Of a DNA stretch of 64,000 nt, positions 16,352 through 26,286 are shown one piece after another. The position numbers and the translations under genes are program-made. The stretch comes from Paeniglutamicibacter sulfureus (GTDB lineage: Bacteria; Actinomycetota; Actinomycetes; Actinomycetales; Micrococcaceae), in the NCBI RefSeq assembly GCF_039535115.1, contig NZ_BAAAWO010000001.1:4216001-4280000 (forward strand), in the 5' to 3' direction. The notes under the pieces were generated by a model. That model was not told where the DNA came from. It worked only from the letters and a program-made list of their open reading frames with translations, and searched no databases. Numbering within the stretch: position 1 is the stretch's first letter; every line of letters starts with the position of its first letter.

Positions 16352-17254
16352 ATGACACCCGCGAACGCCGAGAATCTGGCATTGGTGGGCTTGGACATCG
16401 GGGGCACCAAGACCCATGGCGTGCGTTGGTTCAATGGACACATCGTCGCCGAGGCTATGGCAGGCAGCGGCAATGTCCAGAACGTCAGCGTGGAAGTGGC
16501 CACCAGGAACATTGGGCGGATATTTGAGGAGCTTGGGTCGGGGCGCATCGACCGAGTCGTGGCCGGGGCCGGAGGCGTAGACACCGCCAAGGATGCACGG
16601 CGGCTGAGGGCGATGATCGAGGTGCATGCGCCAGGGGCCGCCATCCAGGTGGTGCACGATTCACGGCTCATTCTTGCAGCCGGCGAGACGGCCACTGGCA
16701 TGGCAGTCATCCTGGGCACGGGCTCGGCATTCTGGGGGATCAACGCCGAGGCCCGGGAAGCGCGCGCCGGCGGGTGGGGCTATCTGCTGGGGGATGAGGC
16801 AAGTGGTTATTGGATGGGCCGCGAAGCGGTGCGGCACACCCTTCGAGAGTTCAACCGGAACCAGCAGCCAGGCATGTTGGCCCGGCTCGTGCTCCAGGCC
16901 AACGGTGTGGCATCGCCCGACGAGCTCATTGGGCTGTTCCACGGAGATACCGACAGGCGCTATTGGGCTCAGCAGTCCGACGTGGTCTTCAGGGCGCTCG
17001 AGTCGGGGGACCCTGCCGCCGCCCGGATCATCGACGATGCTGTCGCCTACGTGGCCGGGAACCTCGGGGATGTCTCGACCGTCCTCGGGATCCGGGGCCC
17101 GGTGATCATCGGCGGTGGACTGGGGATGCACCAGCCGGTTTACCAGCAACGCATTCGCACGGCACTCTCGGCCATGGGCCTGGAGGGCATTCGCTTCCTG
17201 GACGTGGATCCGGTCCTTGGGGCGCTCTTCATTGCCCAAGCGCCACGCTCCTAA
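16352..17254 (+). CDS. BadF/BadG/BcrA/BcrD-type ATPase (N-acetylglucosamine kinase-like)
   Basis: This 300-residue protein has the ASKHA actin-like ATPase fold. Phosphate-1 is VGLDIGGTKTHG (from residue 12), phosphate-2 is VILGTGSAFWG, followed by GGWGYLLGDEASGYWMGREA and the adenosine motif IIGGGLGMHQP. This is the pattern of the BadF family members that phosphorylate amino sugars. The substrate is inferred, not shown. GGAAGG precedes the ATG by 6 bases. There is no transporter or sugar operon nearby to support it. Confidence 0.85.
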   Translation: MTPANAENLALVGLDIGGTKTHGVRWFNGHIVAEAMAGSGNVQNVSVEVATRNIGRIFEELGSGRIDRVVAGAGGVDTAKDARRLRAMIEVHAPGAAIQVVHDSRLILAAGETATGMAVILGTGSAFWGINAEAREARAGGWGYLLGDEASGYWMGREAVRHTLREFNRNQQPGMLARLVLQANGVASPDELIGLFHGDTDRRYWAQQSDVVFRALESGDPAAARIIDDAVAYVAGNLGDVSTVLGIRGPVIIGGGLGMHQPVYQQRIRTALSAMGLEGIRFLDVDPVLGALFIAQAPRS

Positions 17255-17371
17255 ATCGCAGGAATTTGCGGGAACTTGGCGAGAAAATTGCTGCCGCAGG
17301 CGGTGGCGAGTGCCCAAAGTGGGTGTGCCTGGTGGAGACTGGGGGAATCCATTCACGAAAGAAGGCAGCAA

Positions 17372-17635
17372 ATGATCAATCTCAAGCAGGATTCGGACGG
17401 AAACGTCCGGATGAGCCGGCACTATCCGGAGAGCCTCACGATCTGCGTCACCTTCGCTGACGGGACGCAGGAAGAGGTCAGCGGGCGCCGGATGAACGAG
17501 ATCTATGACGCGGCCCTGGCCGAATTCCGGTTGCAGAACAAGATGGATGCCAAGGGCTTCAAGCGCTCGCCGAAGGCCATCCACCGCAAGAACGCCGTCG
17601 GATTCGTTCCGGTCAAGCCCGGCCTGAACACCTAG
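17372..17635 (+). CDS. Conserved hypothetical protein, 87 residues
   Basis: This small soluble protein begins MINLKQDSDGNVRMSRHY and ends with a basic patch (KGFKRSPKAIHRKNAVGF). Hydrophobic-polar alternation in LTICVTFADGTQEEVSGRRM suggests a short beta-sheet then helix. No family recognised. The frame is open from 17276, but the ATG at 17372 has AAGGC at ribosome-site distance and is preferred. It follows the BadF-type gene by 117 bp. Confidence 0.65.
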   Translation: MINLKQDSDGNVRMSRHYPESLTICVTFADGTQEEVSGRRMNEIYDAALAEFRLQNKMDAKGFKRSPKAIHRKNAVGFVPVKPGLNT

Positions 17636-17658
17636 CCGAGGGCTTCAACGGCCCTCGG
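17636..17658. terminator. Stem-loop between convergent genes
   Basis: CCGAGGGC and GCCCTCGG form a perfect 8-bp stem with a 7-base loop directly after the stop of the hypothetical gene and just past the stop of hutD on the other strand. No T-tract. Confidence 0.55.
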
Positions 17659-17667
17659 TCCGTGTCA

Positions 17668-18273
17668 TCACGGCAGGTCGAGGGACACCACGGCCATGAA
17701 GCCCCGACCGCTGATGCGCGGGGAGCCCTCCTCCCCGCCGATCACGGTGTCGCGCAGCTCGAGCGGATCCTCCGATTCCCCGCGCAGCACGGTTGCCTTT
17801 CCCTGCAACAGAACGCCGAACTGGGCACCGAAGAGATGCTGTTCGCGCTTCTTCGACAGCTCCACGATGCGCACGTTGCCGCGCACCGCACCGGTGCGCG
17901 TGATCAGGTTCAGTGCCAGAACGTCTCCCGTGGGCAGTGCCGCGGCCGCGGTGCTGCCGCCGGCGAACTTCAAGGGGCGAAGGGCCTCCATCGCATGCGC
18001 TGTGCCGTCGATGGTCAGTTCGAGCAGTTCACCGGCAATGACCGTCAGCGTCCGGTCGAATCCCCCATAGGGGGTGAAGTCCCCGGCGGCCTCGATGGAA
18101 GCCACACTCAGGCGCCAATCCCATTCCTTGCCCTCTGCCGGCAACAGGTTCGAGTCGGGTCCCAGTTTTCCGGCGGCGATTTCCCGGACTTCCCCCTGGG
18201 CCCATTTCCGCTTGGTGGAGTCGGCCAAATGCAGAATTGTGCCGGTTGCCAAGGACCGGTTCGTCGTCGTCAT
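17668..18273 (-). CDS. hutD: HutD family protein (histidine-utilisation accessory cupin)
   Basis: This 201-residue protein matches the HutD/Ves family: WAQGEVREIAAG, then DWRLSVASIEAAGDFTPYGGFDRTLTVIAG, a cupin-like beta fold. HutD is thought to bind formylglutamate or a similar ligand and moderate the hut pathway; its role is not enzymatic as far as known. The start ATG at 18273 lacks a strong ribosome site and lies 20 bp after the lysE-like gene, so translation is probably coupled. It lies about 2.4 kb from hutH rather than inside the hut cluster. Confidence 0.85.
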   Translation of the reverse strand: MTTTNRSLATGTILHLADSTKRKWAQGEVREIAAGKLGPDSNLLPAEGKEWDWRLSVASIEAAGDFTPYGGFDRTLTVIAGELLELTIDGTAHAMEALRPLKFAGGSTAAAALPTGDVLALNLITRTGAVRGNVRIVELSKKREQHLFGAQFGVLLQGKATVLRGESEDPLELRDTVIGGEEGSPRISGRGFMAVVSLDLP

Positions 18274-18293
18274 GACATGAAGTCTAGTGGGAA

Positions 18294-18959
18294 CTAGCGG
18301 AATGCCCCGATGAACACCACCGCGCCCATGATGGCCAACGCCGCAGATGAAACGCCTTCCAGCCAGATGCCCACGGTGGGGCTCTTGAACCAGGCCATGG
18401 CCCGGGCCGCGATGGCGGTCAGCAACGACAGGTAGGCAAATCCCATGAGTGCGAATATCCCGCCGAGGAGCATCGCCGAACCCAGCATGTTGGATCCGAC
18501 GGGAATGAACTGCGGCATCAGCGCAAGGAAAAGCAATCCCAGCTTCGGGTTCAAGGCCGCGGAAATCATCCCCGCCCGAACCGACTGGAAGAAGGTGTAT
18601 TCGGTAGCGGAGGCGGTGGCCGACCGGGTGGTGGTGCGGGCGGTGGCTGCCGCCGCGCGGGCCAGGAACTGGGCCTTGATCAGCGAACCTATCCCGAGGT
18701 AGAGCAGGTATGCGCCGCCGACGAGGGCGATTCCCTGGTGGATGGCCGGGTAGGTCTGCAGCAGCGCCGCAACACCCAGACCGGCCAGGGCCGCCCAACC
18801 CATGATGGATGTCATCATGCCCAGCGCGGCGGCGATTCCATTGCGGGGGCGATTCAGGGCATAGCGCAGGGCCAGGAAGGTGTCTGGGCCCGGGGCCAAC
18901 ACCACGACAAGCGCGACCCCTGCGAAGCCAAGGAGAGAAGAAGACAGCATGGACACCAT
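18294..18959 (-). CDS. LysE family amino-acid exporter
   Basis: This protein of about 221 residues has the LysE/RhtB layout. It opens with MVSMLSSSLLGFAGVAL, then the signature APGPDTFLALRYAL in helix 1, and about six membrane helices, with NPKLGLLFLALMPQF in the middle. LysE proteins export amino acids or similar small molecules. The frame is open upstream to an ATG at 19154 with another hydrophobic segment, but family members begin at helix 1, so 18959 is chosen (18950 is possible). It is followed by hutD in the same orientation. Confidence 0.85.
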   Translation of the reverse strand: MVSMLSSSLLGFAGVALVVVLAPGPDTFLALRYALNRPRNGIAAALGMMTSIMGWAALAGLGVAALLQTYPAIHQGIALVGGAYLLYLGIGSLIKAQFLARAAAATARTTTRSATASATEYTFFQSVRAGMISAALNPKLGLLFLALMPQFIPVGSNMLGSAMLLGGIFALMGFAYLSLLTAIAARAMAWFKSPTVGIWLEGVSSAALAIMGAVVFIGAFR

Positions 18960-19157
18960 TATCTGGCTTGGCCTGCCCCGGCGTGAAACCGGATTCGCCG
19001 AATCCATGAGGGTTATTGGAATCCGGGTTGCTGGCGCCGTGGACCGGAAACCAAAACCGGCGAGCTTGAAAATGAACAGTATAAATGCCGAAAGGATGAA
19101 GGTCACAACCCATACTGAATCGTCTTGCGCACGGAAAAGCTGTAAATTTTCCATGGA

Positions 19158-19178
19158 CTGCCTGCTGTTCGCAGGCAG
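19158..19178 (+). promoter_or_regulatory. 8-bp stem-loop just upstream of the aldolase ribosome site
   Basis: CTGCCTGC-TGTTC-GCAGGCAG, a perfect hairpin six bases before the AGGAGG ribosome site of the aldolase at 19196. It could tune translation or mark a regulator site in the divergent lysE/aldolase promoter region. Confidence 0.45.
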
Positions 19179-19195
19179 GATTCTAGGAGGACAAC

Positions 19196-19903
19196 TTGGC
19201 AAGGTATGCAGGCCGTGGACTGTGGCATTTTCTTGACTCACCGGCAATTCTGGCAACAACCTCAAAGATGGGTTTCGGTTGGCACGGGTTGGACATGCAG
19301 CATGGCCTGTGGAGTGAACCCCAAATAGTTTCCGCTCTTGCTGCCGCGCCACGTGGCAACATCGCCGTGCGGCTGCGAAGCGGAAGCTACGCAGATATTG
19401 GGTTCGCCCTCGATGCAGGTGCCACCCACATCATGGTTCCCATGGTCAATACGGCTGAAGAAGCCCAAGGGGTGGCCCACGCGGCAAGGTACGCTCCACA
19501 GGGCGGGAGAAGCTGGGGACCGATGAGTGCGCTGTTCGGGGCACCCGTGCTTAACCCGCAGGAAGCGAACTCTCGAATTCACCTGTCGGCGATGATTGAA
19601 TCCGCCGAAGGACTGGAAAACCTGGACGCAATCCTTGGCACCCCGGGCATCAACTCCATATTCGTGGGCCCCGTCGACTTGGCAATGAGCCTCGAAACAG
19701 ACGTCGATTCGTTGCTCGCCGCCAAGGAGTCCCCCCTTGGATACATCGCAAAAGCGTGCCATGACCGCCATATTGAAGTTGGGGCTTTCGCCGGCTCGTC
19801 AGTCAGGGCCAGCGCCTTCGAAGCACTCGGCTACGACTGGGTGGCCACCGATACGGACATGGGACTCCTGAAGGCCGGTGCCGCACAAGCCCTGGATGGC
19901 TGA
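19196..19903 (+). CDS. HpcH/HpaI family aldolase
   Basis: This 235-residue class II aldolase cleaves or forms 2-keto-4-hydroxy acids with a divalent metal. Family motifs in order are SKMGFGWHGLDMQHG (catalytic His), AVRLRSGSYADIGFALDAGA (substrate Arg), IMVPMVNTAEEA, SAMIESAEGLENLD (metal Glu) and VGPVDLAMSL (metal Asp). The start is a TTG at 19196, chosen because AGGAGG lies five bases before it and homology begins right after. The N-terminus is about 10-15 residues shorter than usual. The substrate is unknown. It is divergent from lysE-hutD. Confidence 0.85.
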   Translation: MARYAGRGLWHFLDSPAILATTSKMGFGWHGLDMQHGLWSEPQIVSALAAAPRGNIAVRLRSGSYADIGFALDAGATHIMVPMVNTAEEAQGVAHAARYAPQGGRSWGPMSALFGAPVLNPQEANSRIHLSAMIESAEGLENLDAILGTPGINSIFVGPVDLAMSLETDVDSLLAAKESPLGYIAKACHDRHIEVGAFAGSSVRASAFEALGYDWVATDTDMGLLKAGAAQALDG

Positions 19904-20027
19904 TTCTGCCGCCGAGGAGTCTGCCTGTGCACATTATCCACTGACCCGCTCAGCGTTCCTCAGATGGGACGGCTTAGGCGGAGCCCAGGCGGCAATCACT
20001 TGCCATGAAATCTGGAAGACTCAGCCC

Positions 20028-20306
20028 ATGAATGACAACGGGCAAGCCCATGAACAGCTGGACCTCCTCAACGCCATCCGAGAAGCCTTGGAACGTCGAG
20101 AAGAGGTATTCCAAATCATTGATGAGGCACCGGACGAATCAACGGCGCTAACTCGCCTCGCCGAGCTGCTTGATATCGGGGAGTCTGGCTGCCACGCAAT
20201 ACTTCACATGCAGGTCAGTCATTGGCTTGGAACGTGGCGCGACGGTCTCGAAGAAAAAGCCGAAAGTCTCCGTTTGCATCTTGAACGCAACGCGACTCAA
20301 CCATAG
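20028..20306 (+). CDS. GyrA/ParC-like mini-protein
   Basis: This 92-residue protein resembles only the segment of gyrase/topoisomerase IV subunit A around LLxIxExxAxAILxMQ. It reads LDLLNAIREALERREEVFQI, then LAELLDIGESGCHAILHMQV, then LEEKAESLRLHL. The tyrosine-containing winged helix and the beta-propeller of GyrA are absent, so it cannot cleave DNA alone. It may be a gyrase-interacting protein or a domesticated fragment. The ATG follows GGAAGA by about 10 bases. Preceded by the aldolase, 124 bp away. Confidence 0.65.
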   Translation: MNDNGQAHEQLDLLNAIREALERREEVFQIIDEAPDESTALTRLAELLDIGESGCHAILHMQVSHWLGTWRDGLEEKAESLRLHLERNATQP

Positions 20307-20644
20307 CGCCGCACCACAGTTGATCGCCGACACCGCCATGCGGGGGGTATCCTCAACAATTGGTCGTGGAGAGATCGATGTTAGGCAGCCCTGAGAAGTA
20401 ATCACTACCCACGCCGGGGGAACCGTCCCGGTACAGGTTCCCTCGGCGGGCGCACCAGCTCAGTGCAGAGAACTTCGGACACCAGCGCAGTCGCCTTCGA
20501 AAAATGACAGTCGGGTCACCCCGCCGCCGTTGCGCCAAGGCGCCGGACGCAGTCTGGAGTAGGCCACGACGCTGCCGGGGAGCAATGCCCGGTTCCGTTC
20601 CTTTTCCATCAAATGATCCATTTGTTCGGCGGCGGGGGAGCTAG
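20307..20644. other. Intergenic region between convergent genes with a long stem-loop
   Basis: 338 bp between the GyrA-like gene and the end of hutH. No gene is supported. The only clear structure is the stem-loop listed at 20412-20448. Confidence 0.55.
20412..20448. terminator. Stem-loop, probable terminator
   Basis: CGCCGGGGGAACC pairs with GGTTCCCTCGGCG (13 bp with one G-T) around an 11-base loop, in the convergent region downstream of hutH and the GyrA-like gene. No T-tract follows. Confidence 0.45.
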
Positions 20645-22228
20645 CTAGACCAGTGGGCTGCCGGCGGCCGAGTTCGCGGCGGCCAGCAACGAGCCGTCGG
20701 TGATCAGCTGGAATACGGACTCGATTTCCGGGGAGATGAAGCGGTCCGTGCCCGGGCCCTCGACCTTGGTGCGGATCGCCTCGCGCACCGCGGTGATGAC
20801 GGGAGAGGACTTGGTGGTGGCCAGGCCTCCGTCACGCATGTCCAGGGCGCGGGAGCTGGTGAGCAATTCGATGGCCAGCACGCGTGCGAGCCCGTCGATG
20901 CCCTTGCGCAGCTTGAGCCCGGCGTGCCAGCCCATGGAGACATGGTCCTCCTGCATGGCGGAGGACGGGATGGAGTCCACCGAGGCGGGAACGGCCAGGC
21001 GCTTGAGCTCGGAGACGATGCCGGCCGCGGTGTACTGGGCGATCATGTGCCCGGAGTCGACCCCCGGGTCGTCGGCCAAGAAGGCGTTCAGGCCGTGGCT
21101 GCGGGCGGTGTCCAGGAAGCGGTCGGTGCGGCGCTCGGAGATCGAGGCCAGGTCCGCAACGGCGATGGCCAGGAAGTCCAGCACGTAGCCCATCGGTGCG
21201 CCGTGGAAGTTTCCGTTGGACTCGACGCGGCCGTCCATGGTGACCACCGGGTTGTCGATGGCCGAAGCCAACTCGATGGACGCGACGGATTCGGCGTGGG
21301 CCAGGGTGGCGCGCACCGCGCCGTGGACCTGCGGGGCGCAGCGCAGCGAGTAGGCGTCCTGCACGCGGGTGAACTTGTGCGCCCCGGCCTTCTGTTCGGC
21401 CAGCAGCGCGGAGCCGGCGAGCACTGCGCGCATGTTGGCGGCGGAGTCGATCTGTCCCGGGTGCGGGCGCAGCGCATGCAGGTCGGCGGCGAAGACATCG
21501 TCGGTGCCCAACAGGCCCTCGACGCTCATGGCGGCGGAAAGGTCCGCGATGGTCACCAGGTCGCGCAGGTCGGCGGCGGCCATGAGCAGCATGCCAAGCA
21601 TGCCGTCGGTGCCGTTGATCAGCGCCAGGCCTTCCTTCTCGGCCAGCACGACCGGCTCGATGCCGGCCGCTGCCAGGGCCGCGGAGGCATCGACGAGTTC
21701 GCCGGCGGCATTGCGGACCTTGCCCTCGCCCATGACGGCCAGGGCGCAGTGCGAGAGCGGAGCCAGGTCCCCGGAGCAGCCCAGCGAGCCGTATTCGCCA
21801 ATGACCGGGGTGATCTGTGCGTTCAACAGCGCCGCGTAGGTCCGGGCGACGACCGGGCGCACGCCGGTGCGGCCGGTGGCCATGGTGGAGAGGCGGTTGA
21901 GCATGAGCCCGCGGATGACCTCGCGGGGCACCTCCGCGCCGGAGGAGGCGGCGTGCGAGCGGATGAGCGAGCGCTGCAGCTGGGCGCGCAGCTCGATCGG
22001 GATCTGCTTGGTGGCCAGTGCGCCGAACCCGGTGGAAACGCCGTAGTGCGGGACCGTGTCGGTGACCAGCGCGTCGATGACGGTACGGGATTCAGCCATG
22101 GCGTCGAGCGACTCGGAGGAAAGCTCGACCGGGGCCAGATGGCGGGCGACCTTGACGACATCGTGCGGGAGCAATGCCCCGGTGGAGACGGTGACGGCGC
22201 CCGTGGAAATGGTGGCGTTGGGATTCAT
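20645..22228 (-). CDS. hutH: Histidine ammonia-lyase
   Basis: This 527-residue enzyme deaminates L-histidine to urocanate, the first step of histidine utilisation. The electrophilic MIO cofactor forms from the tripeptide in YGSLGCSGDLAPLSH, residues Cys151-Ser152-Gly153. Most family members have Ala-Ser-Gly here. HYGVSTGFGALA near residue 61 and GVRPVV are also typical. The start ATG at 22228 has AAGGA eight bases upstream. It is divergent from its likely regulator at 22442; the shared 213-bp region holds a perfect operator. Confidence 0.97.
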   Translation of the reverse strand: MNPNATISTGAVTVSTGALLPHDVVKVARHLAPVELSSESLDAMAESRTVIDALVTDTVPHYGVSTGFGALATKQIPIELRAQLQRSLIRSHAASSGAEVPREVIRGLMLNRLSTMATGRTGVRPVVARTYAALLNAQITPVIGEYGSLGCSGDLAPLSHCALAVMGEGKVRNAAGELVDASAALAAAGIEPVVLAEKEGLALINGTDGMLGMLLMAAADLRDLVTIADLSAAMSVEGLLGTDDVFAADLHALRPHPGQIDSAANMRAVLAGSALLAEQKAGAHKFTRVQDAYSLRCAPQVHGAVRATLAHAESVASIELASAIDNPVVTMDGRVESNGNFHGAPMGYVLDFLAIAVADLASISERRTDRFLDTARSHGLNAFLADDPGVDSGHMIAQYTAAGIVSELKRLAVPASVDSIPSSAMQEDHVSMGWHAGLKLRKGIDGLARVLAIELLTSSRALDMRDGGLATTKSSPVITAVREAIRTKVEGPGTDRFISPEIESVFQLITDGSLLAAANSAAGSPLV

Positions 22229-22309
22229 GGATTTTTCCTTCTGACAGGCGGGGCTTTTGAGATGCCGTGTGATCCGGCTCTCGCAAACACTTGCCAAGGG
22301 ATGAAATTA

Positions 22310-22330
22310 GCGTTTCAATAAGTGAAACGC
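22310..22330. promoter_or_regulatory. Operator for the IclR-type hut regulator
   Basis: GCGTTTCA-ATAAG-TGAAACGC, a perfect 8-bp inverted repeat with a 5-bp spacer, lies between divergent hutH and the IclR-family regulator. Its length and dyad shape fit an IclR dimer site. It is the only strong dyad in this intergenic region. Confidence 0.75.
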
Positions 22331-22441
22331 ATCACGTGGTCCCGGGGCAAGCCCTGGGGACGGGAATTTTGCCCGGGAGCGCCCAACGGCACCCTCCTGA
22401 GAGCGGTTCCACACACCGAATCACCAACATGGAGGAAAACC

Positions 22442-23128
22442 GTGGCAGAACCGGCAACCCGAACAGTGGAACGAGCCCTGCAACTTCTGGGGGCGGTTTG
22501 CGATGCCGGGGCCGTATCGCTGGCCGATGTCTCCCGCGGCACCGAACTCTCGGCCTCCACGGCCCTGCGCCTGCTGCGCACCCTGGAGAACAGCGGTTTC
22601 GTGCGCAAGGACGCGGACGGCGAATACCGGCCCGGCCTTCGCCTCGTGCAGCTTGGCGCCCAGGCGCTGAGCCACGAATCGCTGATCCACCTGGCAGCAC
22701 CGGCACTGCAGCGACTGGTCGACGCGACCGGCGAATCCGCCTACCTTTCGGTGCGCGGACACCAGGGCACGGGAAGCGACCACGCCGTCTACCTGGCCAT
22801 CGCCGAGGGCACCCACTCGGTGCGCCATGCTTCCTGGGTGGGCCGCAGCGTCCCGCTGGCCGGCTCAAGCCTGGGAGTCGTGTTCGCCGGAAACACCCCG
22901 GATGCCGGGTACGTGGTTTCCGACAAGGGAGTCGAGGCAGACGTCACGGCCATCGCCGCTCCGCTGCGGCAGCTCGGGGCACCGGGAGCTGCCCTGGACG
23001 GCGGACCCGTTGCCGCGATATCCGTGGTGGCACCCAGCTACCGGATGAACCCGGAGGAGATTCAACGCATCGGGCAGCTGGTTGCCGCCGAGGCCCATGC
23101 GCTGCTGGGCACCGCAGTCGGCAGCTAG
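22442..23128 (+). CDS. IclR family transcriptional regulator of histidine utilisation (HutR-like)
   Basis: This 228-residue protein has an N-terminal winged helix-turn-helix ([34 protein letters not shown]) and a C-terminal IclR effector domain (residues about 80-228). The GTG start at 22442 has GGAGG six bases upstream. The frame is open to 22322, but that would place the start inside the operator. Position between hutH and hutU, with a perfect dyad in its leader, makes it the probable urocanate- or histidine-responsive regulator of the cluster. Whether it represses or activates cannot be read from sequence. Confidence 0.9.
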   Translation: MAEPATRTVERALQLLGAVCDAGAVSLADVSRGTELSASTALRLLRTLENSGFVRKDADGEYRPGLRLVQLGAQALSHESLIHLAAPALQRLVDATGESAYLSVRGHQGTGSDHAVYLAIAEGTHSVRHASWVGRSVPLAGSSLGVVFAGNTPDAGYVVSDKGVEADVTAIAAPLRQLGAPGAALDGGPVAAISVVAPSYRMNPEEIQRIGQLVAAEAHALLGTAVGS

Positions 23129-23222
23129 CCGGAGCACCAACCCCACCCTGCCCCTCGAGCGACCCCGCGACAACCCACAGGGCACCACCAGATTTAGCAC
23201 CACCGACAAGGAGAACCATTCC

Positions 23223-24902
<1,680 letters not shown>

Positions 24903-24937
24903 AATTCCCCCCTCCCACCCGAAAAAGGACAACTCCC

Positions 24938-26281
24938 ATGTCTGGAACGAACAACACCGAGCTCGATGTCCAACGCACCTCCGCGCAGCCGCGGGGCAAG
25001 TGGCGATTCTTCGTCTACAGCCTCATCGGCGTGTTCATGTTCTTCATCCCGATCACCATCGGCGGCAAGGAGACGATCCCGCTGGACCATCTGGTCGGCT
25101 GGATCATCGCGGGCCTCGGCGACGCGGTGCGCTTCGTGGCCCTGGCGCTCATCCTTGCCGGGACGATCTACCCCTTCGCCTCCGGGCGGTGGCGCGAGTC
25201 GGGCATCAAGAAGGTGTTCGCGTTCCTGAACATCATCGGCCTGGTGGTCGGCACCATGCTGGTGTTCAAGGCCGGCCCGGCGCTGCTTTTTGAACCGGAC
25301 CTGGGACCCTTCCTCTTCGACAAGCTCGTGATCCCCGTGGGCATGATCGTTCCGGTGGGGGCCATCTTCCTGGCGCTGCTGGTGGGCTACGGGCTGATGG
25401 AATTCGTCGGCGTGCTGGTCCAGCGGGTCATGCGCCCGATCTGGCGCACCCCGGGCCGCTCGGCCGTCGACGCCGTCGCCTCCTTCGTGGGCAGCTACTC
25501 ACTGGGCCTGCTGATCACCGACAGGATGTACCAGTCCGGGCGCTACACCGCCCGGGAGTCGGCCATCATTGCCACCGGGTTCTCCACCGTCTCGGTCACC
25601 TTCATGGTGATCGTGGCCAAGACGCTGGACATCATGCACCTGTGGCTGCCCTACTTCTTCCTCTCCTTCGGCGTCACCTTCCTGGTCACCGCCATCTGCG
25701 TGCGGCTTCCCCCGCTCAGCCGCATCAAGGACGACTACTACCCGCAGGCCGTCGCCTCCCCGGAGGAGAAGGTCACCACCCGCCGCCTGGCCACCGCGTG
25801 GAACGAGGCCATGGGCACGCTCGCTGACGCTCCCTCGCTGGGGCGCAACATCTGGGTGAACTTCCGCGACGGGCTGCTCATGGCCATGGCGATCCTGCCC
25901 TCGATCCTCTCGGTGGGGCTGATCGGGTTGCTGCTGGCCCGCTTCACCCCGATCTTCGACTGGCTGGGCTACATCTTCGTGCCGATCACCTGGGCCGTGG
26001 GCCTGCCCGATCCGGTGCTGGCAGCCAAGGCCTCCGCCGTGGGCATCGCCGAGATGTTCCTGCCGGCCACCGTGGTGGCGGGCCACGAATCCGAGCACCT
26101 GCGCCTGGTCATCGGGGTAGTGTGTGTCTCTGCCATCATCTTCTTCTCGGCCGTGGTGCCGTGCATCCTCGCCACCCGGATCCCGCTGAAGGTCTGGCAC
26201 CTGGTCGTCATCTGGGCCCAGCGCGTCGCCCTGACCCTGCTCATCGCCAGCCCCGTTGCCTTCCTCATGGTCGGCAGATAG
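24938..26281 (+). CDS. YjiH family membrane transporter (probable histidine/urocanate uptake)
   Basis: This 447-residue protein has about ten membrane helices in the YjiH / nucleoside-recognition (Gate) family, with the conserved segment AVASFVGSYSLGLLITDRMY and the later repeat around AEMFLPATVVAG. The family lacks a firmly known substrate. Position between hutU and the amidohydrolase, 35 bp after hutU, makes histidine or urocanate the natural guess. The ATG has AAAAGGA upstream. Confidence 0.85.
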   Translation: MSGTNNTELDVQRTSAQPRGKWRFFVYSLIGVFMFFIPITIGGKETIPLDHLVGWIIAGLGDAVRFVALALILAGTIYPFASGRWRESGIKKVFAFLNIIGLVVGTMLVFKAGPALLFEPDLGPFLFDKLVIPVGMIVPVGAIFLALLVGYGLMEFVGVLVQRVMRPIWRTPGRSAVDAVASFVGSYSLGLLITDRMYQSGRYTARESAIIATGFSTVSVTFMVIVAKTLDIMHLWLPYFFLSFGVTFLVTAICVRLPPLSRIKDDYYPQAVASPEEKVTTRRLATAWNEAMGTLADAPSLGRNIWVNFRDGLLMAMAILPSILSVGLIGLLLARFTPIFDWLGYIFVPITWAVGLPDPVLAAKASAVGIAEMFLPATVVAGHESEHLRLVIGVVCVSAIIFFSAVVPCILATRIPLKVWHLVVIWAQRVALTLLIASPVAFLMVGR

Positions 26282-26286
26282 GAATC

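Noticed and set aside
18960..19154. N-terminal extension of the LysE protein from an ATG at 19154 with an extra hydrophobic segment
   Set aside because: LysE family proteins begin directly with the first conserved helix, the extension is low in GC compared with the gene, and there is no ribosome site.
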